6,756 nt of DNA from an uncultured Eubacteriales bacterium (lineage in GTDB: Bacteria; Bacillota; Clostridia; UBA1381; UBA9506): positions 1 to 6,756 of the forward strand of contig UQYH01000119.1 of the NCBI GenBank assembly GCA_900545185.1, given 5' to 3'. Below, piece after piece: positions 1 through 4,931 of the stretch. The position numbers and the translations under genes were made by a program. The notes below the pieces were generated by a model. That model had not been told where the DNA came from and did not search any database. It worked only from the letters and a program-made list of their open reading frames with translations. Within the stretch, counting starts at the first letter, position 1; each line of letters opens with the position of its first letter.

Positions 1-430
1 TATATGAAAAATACACGGTATGAAACCGAATGGTAATTAAATCATTTTTTTCGCTGTCGCTTAATTTTTTGCTTGATAAATATACTCTTTCCGCATATCC
101 GTATGGAGCGGGAATCTTGCCTACGCCTATTTCGCAGATGTCGCTCCATTTAAGATAAACTTTCGTTTTGCCGAAACGTCTGATACCGATACCGCTATTA
201 TCGGCATAAAGTACGGCGGTAAGCGCACGAACTTCAAAATATAAAACACCCCAAAGCAAAGTGGCAAGCGACGCTGTTATAATTTCGATGATTATATTTT
301 CCGTTCCCTGTATGTATTTCAGATTGTAGAAAAAGCTATGTGTTGAAATTACGGCAAATATTAGCAATACAACCATATGAATGCTGTGTGCCGCAATTGA
401 TTTGACAGTATGAGTTCTCGTTGTTATCAT
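1..430 (-). CDS. Membrane protein of unknown function, C-terminus missing at window edge
   Basis: The minus frame is open from an ATG at 430-428 to the window edge (143 full codons, no stop), so the gene is cut off. I do not recognise it by name. Two hydrophobic segments (about residues 16-34 and 46-66) look like membrane helices. They are followed by a soluble, beta-rich stretch (about 72-143: YADNSGIGIRR, KVYLKWSDI, RVYLSSKKL, ITIRFHTVYF). Two helices followed by a beta-rich tail with a W-S-D-I turn resemble the small bacterial PH-like membrane proteins, but that is an inference from pattern. The start is supported by coupling: its ATG overlaps the TGA of the upstream phosphoesterase gene (ATGATGA at 433-427). 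It is therefore probably co-transcribed and translationally coupled with that gene. Confidence 0.72.
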   Translation of the reverse strand, partial: MITTRTHTVKSIAAHSIHMVVLLIFAVISTHSFFYNLKYIQGTENIIIEIITASLATLLWGVLYFEVRALTAVLYADNSGIGIRRFGKTKVYLKWSDICEIGVGKIPAPYGYAERVYLSSKKLSDSEKNDLITIRFHTVYFSY

Positions 431-1545
431 CATTCGTTCACCCCGGTAAAGTTTATGTTTATTACGGCAATTTCGCTTTGCGACGGCCATTTTCCTCTGT
501 ATCCCCACTGTGAAACACCGGTTGTTACAATGGCGTCGAGTGTATCTCCGATTATTCTGTGACCGCTGCAGAGAGTGTTAACAAGAGGCTCGCGCAGTCC
601 GAGAAAAGGGAAAGGATAACCGTGCGTGTGTCCGCTCAAAACCAAATCGCATTGACCAATGAGCTTATGCAGTCTTTTTGGTTTATGCTGAATAACAACA
701 GTCGGATTCTTGCTGTCAAGTCCGCTTTCTCTCATAATGCTTGGCACACTTTTTTTAATTTCGTTTCTCCTGCCGATAATATTAAGTTCGTTTTTAAGGC
801 AGATTCCCTCATCTTTAAGAATTATAACGCCAGCATTTTCGAGATACGGTTCGGGATCAATACGGGATTCTCTTTCGTGATTACCTTCGGCATAATAAAT
901 TCCGTATCGTGAGTTCAGAGCTTTGAGCGATTTTCCCATATATTCCAAATCGGATACGGAAGAAGACGAGTCGGCTATATCGCCGGCAACAAATATAACA
1001 TCGGGGTTTTCTGCATTTATCAATTCGACCATTTGGTCAAGTTCATATTTTGTTGCTCCGGCACCCACGTGAAAATCTGCAAGCAAAACAGCCTTTACGG
1101 ATTTGTCTGCACATACTTTGTTTATTTCTACGTCATAGAATTTGCTTTTAAGGTTCATCGCATTGTGTACAGCCGGTATCAGATACAATATGGAAATTAA
1201 CACAACAGTGCAGTAAAACAGACTGCGGCTGTTAAGTGCGGATACAAGCTTTCTTTTATTGAAACGTAAGGCTATCGAAAAAGCAAGGTGACGAACAAGC
1301 GCAAATATAAGCGCATAAACCGTTACCGTAAAATACAGCGTTTCAATCCAAACGATTGTGCTGCGCCAAAATCCGTCCGGCATACGATACACTGCCCATA
1401 AAAGAAGTAAAATGCTTGCTATGCCGATGACATGATAGGTTAGAAGAAAAATTCTTAAAATCGGTCTTTTGAACCATTCTCTCGGCGTTTGATATATTGT
1501 AAGTGCTGACATTATCAGCAGTGTAGCTATGAGTAACAACCACAT
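430..1545 (-). CDS. Membrane-anchored calcineurin-like metallophosphoesterase (YkuE/COG1408-type)
   Basis: 371 residues. The N-terminal third carries about four hydrophobic helices (around 2-18, 31-52, 63-86 and 108-126). The rest is a dinuclear-metal phosphoesterase domain showing the family signature in order: D157-x-H159 (LADFHVG), G188-D189-I-A-D, G221-N-H-E224, H287 (VIQHKPKR) and G305-H-T-H308, with a family-typical C-terminal VSQWGYRGKWP. All metal ligands are present, so it should be active; the substrate cannot be told (relatives act on phosphodiesters, nucleotides or lipid-linked phosphates). The ATG at 1545 is preferred over an upstream in-frame ATG at 1611 because a strong AAGGGGG site lies just ahead of it and the upstream extension is translated repeat and promoter sequence. 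First gene of a two-gene unit with the membrane protein at 1-430. Confidence 0.9.
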   Translation of the reverse strand: MWLLLIATLLIMSALTIYQTPREWFKRPILRIFLLTYHVIGIASILLLLWAVYRMPDGFWRSTIVWIETLYFTVTVYALIFALVRHLAFSIALRFNKRKLVSALNSRSLFYCTVVLISILYLIPAVHNAMNLKSKFYDVEINKVCADKSVKAVLLADFHVGAGATKYELDQMVELINAENPDVIFVAGDIADSSSSVSDLEYMGKSLKALNSRYGIYYAEGNHERESRIDPEPYLENAGVIILKDEGICLKNELNIIGRRNEIKKSVPSIMRESGLDSKNPTVVIQHKPKRLHKLIGQCDLVLSGHTHGYPFPFLGLREPLVNTLCSGHRIIGDTLDAIVTTGVSQWGYRGKWPSQSEIAVININFTGVNE

Positions 1546-1558
1546 TTTTTTAACCCCC

Positions 1559-1613
1559 TTTTGTTGTCCTTTTTTTATTATACTACAAAAAGGACAACAA
1601 AAGGACAACAAAA
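1559..1613 (-). promoter_or_regulatory. Promoter with inverted and direct repeats for the phosphoesterase unit
   Basis: A consensus TATAAT -10 on the minus strand (1577-1582) lies 32 bases upstream of the phosphoesterase ATG. It sits between the arms of a perfect 16-bp inverted repeat (1559-1574 and 1587-1602, motif AAAAAGGACAACAAAA). A second direct copy of AAAAGGACAACAAAA follows at 1599-1613. No good -35 box lies at 16-18 bases, which suggests activator help or a weak promoter. Three copies of one motif around a -10 are what an operator looks like; this is inference. No T-run follows either arm, so it is not a terminator. Confidence 0.6.
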
Positions 1614-1956
1614 TTTTGCAAAGTTCGACCTACCTCTGTAAAAAAATAATGTGCGAATTGATTCTGTAAATTCTGCAAGATTATTGGTTATATCATCGGA
1701 GAATGTGTCTGAAAATGCAAAAACAAATGGAAAGCACACAAAAAAATACACATAATTTTGGCGTGATATATCTGCCCGCAAGACATATTCGTCGGGGTTT
1801 ACGGATATGCCGTGCGGTTAGGAGTGGGATTATGACAGGCAATAAAATTATCACCGTGCATAGCATACGGCGAGAGCATAAAAAACATAAGACAAAACAA
1901 AAAGCTCCCAAGCAATCGGATGACTATCACACGGACACCTAAAACACGTTGACCGT
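1614..1956. other. Intergenic stretch with no convincing gene, possible 3' remnant
   Basis: No open frame here has a usable ribosome binding site and recognisable product. The best candidate is a plus-strand frame of 79 codons ending at TAA 1942. It is very basic (HSIRREHKKHKTKQK near its end) and stops 14 bases before the strong terminator at 1957. That would suit the decayed tail of a plus-strand mobile-element gene, but neither of its first two ATGs (1703, 1715) has a correctly spaced Shine-Dalgarno. The opposite strand has a hydrophobic frame over the same bases, equally unsupported. I call it non-coding or debris. Confidence 0.4.
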
Positions 1957-2010
1957 ACAGCCAAATTTACCCGTATTTTTAGAACGGGCAAGTTTGGCTG
2001 TTTTTATTTT
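1957..2010 (+). terminator. Strong Rho-independent terminator
   Basis: The 18-base arms 1957-1974 and 1984-2001 (ACAGCCAAATTTACCCGT and ACGGGCAAGTTTGGCTGT) pair with one mismatch and one G-U around a 9-base loop. They run straight into a T-rich tail (2001-2010, TTTTTATTTT). It would stop plus-strand transcription coming from the left, although no intact plus-strand gene is visible upstream in this window. Confidence 0.85.
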
Positions 2011-2044
2011 CTGCGCTTTATTCAACATAGCCGAGCACCACCAT

Positions 2045-2085
2045 CGCTCTTTGTGCAAATCTAACAAAATTTACACAAAGGAGCG
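2045..2085 (+). promoter_or_regulatory. Leader hairpin that covers a ribosome binding site
   Basis: The arms 2045-2060 (CGCTCTTTGTGCAAAT) and 2069-2085 (ATTTACACAAAGGAGCG) pair with one bulged G and one A-C mismatch around an 8-base loop. The right arm contains the AAAGGAG site (2077-2083) for the ATG at 2091. As RNA this hairpin would hide the ribosome binding site. No T-run follows, so it is not a terminator. A role in translational control is inferred. Confidence 0.55.
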
Positions 2086-2090
2086 AAATT

Positions 2091-2180
2091 ATGAAAGTAT
2101 TTTTTGAAAGGTGTAAAAAACTTGCAAGGTTAACCTCTATAATGGATGTTGAAAGGAGGTGCAACGGCTTTGAAAGATAA
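2091..2180 (+). CDS. 29-residue leader ORF upstream of and overlapping the winged-helix gene
   Basis: ATG at 2091 with a well-placed AAAGGAG (2077-2083) and TAA at 2178-2180. The product is small and basic (starts MKVFFERCKKLARL, ends NGFER). It matches no family I know. The frame covers the AGGAGG and the TTG start (2170) of the next gene and overlaps it by 11 bases, so ribosomes on the leader would pass over or stop at that start. This is the usual layout for translational coupling. It could be a true small protein, a regulatory leader peptide, or chance; the good ribosome binding site and the overlap favour translation. Confidence 0.45.
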   Translation: MKVFFERCKKLARLTSIMDVERRCNGFER

Positions 2181-2514
2181 AATAACTGCTTTTGAACGAC
2201 GGATAGAAATGCTTTTCTTTCTCGCAAAACAGAGAAAAAGCAGCATTGTTGAATTGGCTGAAAATTATTCAGTCTGTCGAAAAACAGCTTACAACGACAT
2301 TATGTTTCTAAGTCGTTATGCACCTATATATACGAAAGGCGGAGTAAACGGCGGCGTATTTTTAATGGATGATTACCGCAATAGTATGTTTCTTTATCTG
2401 TCTTGTGATGAAGAAGCCTTACTGCATCGCATTATGGCAACACTTCCATTGTCGGAAAAGAACATTGTTGCTAACATCATAAATAAATATTCCCAGCCTA
2501 AAACCGCTACATAA
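2170..2514 (+). CDS. Small winged-helix (HTH_11/DeoR-like) regulator of a mobile element
   Basis: 114 residues. A helix-turn-helix lies at about 8-48 (RRIEMLFFLAKQRKSSIVEL, AENYSVCRKTAYNDIMFLSR), followed by a wing at about 50-65 (PIYTKGGVNGGVFL) and a short helical C-terminus ending near KYSQPKTA. HTH-plus-wing followed by DDYRN..FLYLS is, from family knowledge, typical of small regulators carried by clostridial integrative and conjugative elements. The TTG at 2170 is chosen because AAGGAGG (2153-2159) lies 10 bases upstream. The in-frame ATG at 2146 lies before that site and lacks its own. The gene overlaps the 29-codon leader ORF. The likely role is DNA-binding control of excision or transfer genes; this is inferred from position next to xis and int. 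Confidence 0.82.
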   Translation: MKDKITAFERRIEMLFFLAKQRKSSIVELAENYSVCRKTAYNDIMFLSRYAPIYTKGGVNGGVFLMDDYRNSMFLYLSCDEEALLHRIMATLPLSEKNIVANIINKYSQPKTAT

Positions 2515-2914
2515 TCCTTTCGATTACAAAGAAAGCACGCAAGATAACGGCGGTGCAGTATAACGGCAAACAGATACATTCCGGTATGGACGAGCCAAGC
2601 GGCAGATACGCCAAGACGATAGTTTTTGCTTCTACTTCATCCTTCTTTCAATGATGAAAAATTATCCGAGCGAGAAATATCAATGCCGCAGAGCAAGGCA
2701 GCTACCTTGCAGGCGATGACTTTATATCGGGACAATGATACTTCTGCCCAGCCACAGTCCGAGCGTTAAAAGCGTCGCAGGCAATGGGGGCAGCTCGGTC
2801 GGATGGCGGAGAGGTGAAATTCCTATGGAGTGTTCTTGCAAAACACCGTCTGAAATTGCTTCAAAACAAAGAAAATAAGTTGTACCCGTCTTTCGGGACG
2901 GGTACGGCTTAACT
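2515..2914 (+). other. 400-base gene-free stretch with broken reading-frame pieces and RNA-like pairing
   Basis: No intact gene is supported. One plus frame is protein-like from 2502 to 2738 (pieces such as AVQYNGKQIHSGMDEPSGRY and NINAAEQGSYLAGDDF). It has no start codon at its left end and is broken by two adjacent TGA codons at 2652-2657, so it is possibly a decayed gene. Further right, GCCA (2751-2754) plus CCGAGC (2759-2764) can pair with GCTCGG (2793-2798) plus TGGC (2804-2807). A 17-codon frame (2825-2878) sits just before a hairpin at 2882-2905. The function is unknown. Confidence 0.4.
2882..2905 (+). terminator. Hairpin, possible weak terminator
   Basis: A perfect 9-bp stem (GTACCCGTC 2882-2890, GACGGGTAC 2897-2905) closes the loop TTTCGG. 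The following bases (GGCTTAACTTTG) are only mildly T-rich, so termination would be weak. It separates the 2515-2880 stretch from the xis promoter, a sensible place for a terminator. It could instead be a stable RNA 3' end. Confidence 0.45.
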
Positions 2915-2970
2915 TTGATATTAGAAATTAAGGCATTTTATAAGTGCTTTAATTTGTGATATTAAAGCAA
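2915..2970 (+). promoter_or_regulatory. Promoter and probable operator of the excisionase gene
   Basis: TTGATA (2915-2920), a 17-base spacer, then TTATAA (2938-2943). The -10 lies between the two halves of an inverted repeat, AATTAAGGCA (2926-2935) and TGCTTTAATT (2945-2954). A third copy of the motif (ATTAAAGCA) is at 2961-2969. The arrangement suggests a binding site for a repressor or for the small DNA-binding protein itself; this is inferred. Confidence 0.6.
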
Positions 2971-2995
2971 TGATTTTATGAAGGAGGTTATCGCT

Positions 2996-3226
2996 ATGCT
3001 GCCCGAAACAATGAAACGCAAGGAATATATGAATATGCTGAAAAAATATCCCGATGTGCTGAAAATTAAAGAAATGTGCAACGCTCTCGGCGGCATAAGT
3101 ACAAAAACGGGATATAAATTACTCCGTGAAAACAAAATCGAAAGTATAAAAGTCGGTCGAGAGTATTGTATAACAAAAATCAGTGTAGTTGATTTCTTGA
3201 TGAGAAAAAATAAAACAACATCGTGA
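2996..3226 (+). CDS. xis: Excisionase-like helix-turn-helix protein
   Basis: 76 residues. The segment from about 21 to 70 matches the excisionase / MerR-like HTH_17 pattern: a first helix VLKIKEMCNALG, then STKTGYKLLRENKIESIKVG, the typical R-x-Y-x-I wing (REYCITK) and a last helix VVDFLMRK. Such proteins bend DNA at attachment sites and tilt a tyrosine integrase toward excision. The start is the ATG at 2996, with AAGGAGG at 2981-2987 eight bases upstream. An earlier in-frame ATG (2978) lies in front of that site and has none of its own. The integrase gene follows on the same strand after 91 bases that contain a separate promoter. The xis name rests on family resemblance and position, not on a tested function. 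Confidence 0.8.
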   Translation: MLPETMKRKEYMNMLKKYPDVLKIKEMCNALGGISTKTGYKLLRENKIESIKVGREYCITKISVVDFLMRKNKTTS

Positions 3227-3230
3227 TTTT

Positions 3231-3277
3231 TTGCGTTTGGTGCCTATTGTTGATATAATAGTAATGTCAATGATAGG
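3231..3277 (+). promoter_or_regulatory. Integrase promoter with inverted repeat over the -10
   Basis: TTGCGT (3231-3236), a 17-base spacer, and a perfect TATAAT (3254-3259) with the extended -10 TG at 3251-3252. The inverted repeat CCTATTGTTGA (3243-3253) / TCAATGATAGG (3267-3277), paired with two G-T steps, brackets the -10 and is a candidate operator. Confidence 0.65.
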
Positions 3278-3279
3278 TG

Positions 3280-3309
3280 TTTGTTTTTTCTCTCAAAAAA
3301 CAAAGGAGG
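3280..3309 (+). promoter_or_regulatory. A-U hairpin abutting the integrase ribosome binding site
   Basis: A perfect 10-bp stem TTTGTTTTTT (3280-3289) / AAAAAACAAA (3295-3304) with loop CTCTC. Its right arm takes up the AAA of the AAAGGAGG site (3302-3309) that serves the TTG start at 3318. It is weak because it is almost all A-U, but could lower translation or respond to temperature or a protein; speculative. Confidence 0.4.
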
Positions 3310-3317
3310 TCTAAAAA

Positions 3318-4640
3318 TTGAGCAAAAATGTAACAGGAACTATACGAGAGAAGAAAGGACTGTACTATGCAGTCATAAACTATTATGGAGAAAACGAGGA
3401 AAGGAAGCAGAAATGGTTTCCGACAAAACTCCCCGTGCGTGGCAATAAGAAAAAAGCAGAGGCAATTCTCAAACAGGTTTTATGTGAGTTTGAAATACCG
3501 ATAAGCAAAGGCGAGAAGGTTAATCTTTGTGTAAATCAAAAAATACAGATTGAGAACACAGGAGATGCCGCCGTAGTAAATGTTAAAAGCGTTATTTCAA
3601 CAAAAGCGGCAGAGGATATGAGTTTAGATGATTTTCCGAAAGACCAAGTGCAGTTTTTATTGTTTTCGGATTATCTGAAAAAATATGTGCCTTTAACGCT
3701 CAAAAGGAAAAAGAAAATCGAAGCGACAACTTATTCAGCTTATGTTGGAAACATAAATAATCCGATAGCTCCTTATTTCGAGGAAAAAGGAATAACACTC
3801 GGCGAACTTACCGCCGAGGATATTCAAGATTTTTATGATGTTCAGCTTGAGCGTGTAACGGCAAATACGGTAATTCATTATCACGCAATTATAAGACTTG
3901 CGTTGTGCTATGCGAGGAAAATGGGATATATTAAAGAAAATCCTATTGAAGAAGTTGACAAGCCGGAGAAAAATCAATTTGTCGGAAAGTTTTATAACAG
4001 CAACGAATTGAGCGAGGTAATAAGACTGACAAAGAACACAAAATTGGAATTGCCCGTAATCTTCGGTGGCTTTTACGGACTTCGTAGGAGCGAAATTGTA
4101 GGCTTGCGATGGTCGGCAATAGATTTTGACAACAATGTCTTTTATGTTAATCACACCGTTACCACGCCTAATATAGACGGCAAGAAAACTATCGTCGCAA
4201 AGGACAGGGCAAAAACAAAATCAAGTCTTAGAGCTTTGCCGCTTAATGAGGACTTAAAAGACAGACTGATTGAAATCAGAAAGCAGCAGGAGATGTATCA
4301 AAAGAAGTTTAAGCGGTCATACGACAGGAATTGGCTTGATTATGTAATGGTGGACGAGCTGGGAGGGTTGATATTACCCGATTATATTACACCGGCGTGG
4401 AAACGGCTTTTAGAGAAGAATAATATGCGTGTGATTCGTTTTCACGATTTAAGACATACTTGTGCGTCGCTTCTATTGAACAAAGGCAAGCACGACGGAA
4501 TAACTCTGAAAGATATTCAAGTATGGCTCGGACACAGCGATTTTTCAACAACGGCAAATACATATTCTCATCTTGATGCAACATCAAAGGTATCGTCATT
4601 AACCGCTTTGTCAGGTGCCGTAAGCCTTGCGGACTGTTAA
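3318..4640 (+). CDS. int: Tyrosine recombinase / integrase of an integrative element
   Basis: 440 residues. An AP2-like arm-type DNA-binding domain (about 5-58, from TGTIREKKGLYYAVI to KKKAEAILKQVL) is followed by an unusually long linker (about 60-108). A SAM-like core-binding domain (about 112-208) and the catalytic domain (about 225-430) come next. Catalytic residues seen: R256 (YGLRRSEI), probably K299 (AKTKSSLR), H376 and R379 (RFHDLRH), H406 (WLGHSD), and the nucleophile Y416 (NTYSHL). The set is complete, so the enzyme should cut and join DNA at attachment sites. The start is TTG at 3318 with AAAGGAGG eight bases upstream. It follows xis and runs toward the 3' end of the tRNA-Ser gene, its likely target. 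Relatives of the Tn916 type are around 400 residues; the extra length is in the linker. Confidence 0.95.
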   Translation: MSKNVTGTIREKKGLYYAVINYYGENEERKQKWFPTKLPVRGNKKKAEAILKQVLCEFEIPISKGEKVNLCVNQKIQIENTGDAAVVNVKSVISTKAAEDMSLDDFPKDQVQFLLFSDYLKKYVPLTLKRKKKIEATTYSAYVGNINNPIAPYFEEKGITLGELTAEDIQDFYDVQLERVTANTVIHYHAIIRLALCYARKMGYIKENPIEEVDKPEKNQFVGKFYNSNELSEVIRLTKNTKLELPVIFGGFYGLRRSEIVGLRWSAIDFDNNVFYVNHTVTTPNIDGKKTIVAKDRAKTKSSLRALPLNEDLKDRLIEIRKQQEMYQKKFKRSYDRNWLDYVMVDELGGLILPDYITPAWKRLLEKNNMRVIRFHDLRHTCASLLLNKGKHDGITLKDIQVWLGHSDFSTTANTYSHLDATSKVSSLTALSGAVSLADC

Positions 4641-4663
4641 TGAGGGAACTTTTTGAGGGAACT
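4641..4663 (+). repeat. Tandem 10-bp direct repeat next to the integrase stop, candidate arm-type site
   Basis: TGAGGGAACT occurs at 4641-4650 and again at 4654-4663, a 13-base period, starting directly after the integrase TAA. Between int and the tRNA is where arm-type sites for the integrase N-terminal domain usually lie. The role is inferred. Confidence 0.5.
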
Positions 4664-4666
4664 CAT

Positions 4667-4703
4667 AAAAAAACAAGGTTTTTGCTCGCAACAAAAACCT
4701 TGT
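4667..4703 (-). terminator. Rho-independent terminator of the tRNA-Ser gene
   Basis: A perfect 12-bp stem ACAAGGTTTTTG (4673-4684) / CAAAAACCTTGT (4692-4703) with a 7-base loop. On the minus strand it is followed by seven T (4673-4667). It lies three bases past the tRNA CCA end and faces the integrase gene. On the plus strand no T-run follows, so it is one-directional. If the tRNA is the insertion site, this terminator was probably supplied by the element. Confidence 0.85.
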
Positions 4704-4706
4704 AAT

Positions 4707-4798
4707 TGGCGGACGGGGTGGGATTCGAACCCACGTGCCGGAGTTACCGACAAACTGATTTCGAGTCAGCCCCGTTATGACCACTTCGATACCCGTCC
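4707..4798 (-). tRNA. tRNA-Ser (anticodon CGA), likely integration target
   Basis: The minus strand folds as a class II tRNA. Acceptor stem GGACGGG (4798-4792) pairs with CCCGTCC (4717-4711), followed by G and an encoded CCA (4709-4707). The anticodon arm is GCTGA-CTCGAAA-TCAGT with anticodon CGA, reading UCG serine codons. The long variable arm GTCGG/CCGGC is typical of serine tRNAs. The T arm is GTGGG-TTCGAAT-CCCAC. The gene is intact and faces the integrase tail to tail, so its 3' part is the probable attachment site, kept functional after insertion. Confidence 0.95.
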
Positions 4799-4866
4799 TT
4801 ATATAAATATATACATGTTGCATCGCTGCCGATGCCCATACGGGCAAGCCTAACGCAACAATAAAT

Positions 4867-4896
4867 ATTGTAACACGAAAACAGCGGCCTTGTCAA
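4867..4896 (-). promoter_or_regulatory. tRNA-Ser promoter
   Basis: On the minus strand, a perfect TTGACA (4896-4891), an 18-base spacer and TACAAT (4872-4867), about 68 bases upstream of the mature tRNA 5' end. The 5' leader between them has small hairpins (GCATCG/CGATGC at 4820-4835; GCCC/GGGC at 4834-4845) that would be removed by RNase P processing. Confidence 0.8.
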
Positions 4897-4931
4897 GTCC
4901 TTTTGCCGAATAATTTGGTGAATTTGGCTTT

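Noticed and set aside
559..912. Plus-strand frame of 117 codons inside the phosphoesterase gene
   Set aside because: Shadow of a well-supported gene, with no family features.
1546..1611. Longer N-terminus for the phosphoesterase starting at 1611
   Set aside because: It translates the repeat and -10 region, and the strong AAGGGGG site serves the ATG at 1545.
1693..1911. Hydrophobic minus-strand frame of 72 codons, considered as a small membrane protein
   Set aside because: No ribosome binding site at its start, and it lies opposite a similarly unsupported basic frame. The composition follows from the AT-rich sequence.
4611..4853. Open frames over the tRNA-Ser, including one reading GWDSNPRAG
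   Set aside because: These are translations of, and antisense to, the tRNA. The GWDSNPR string is a well-known false protein from this kind of tRNA.
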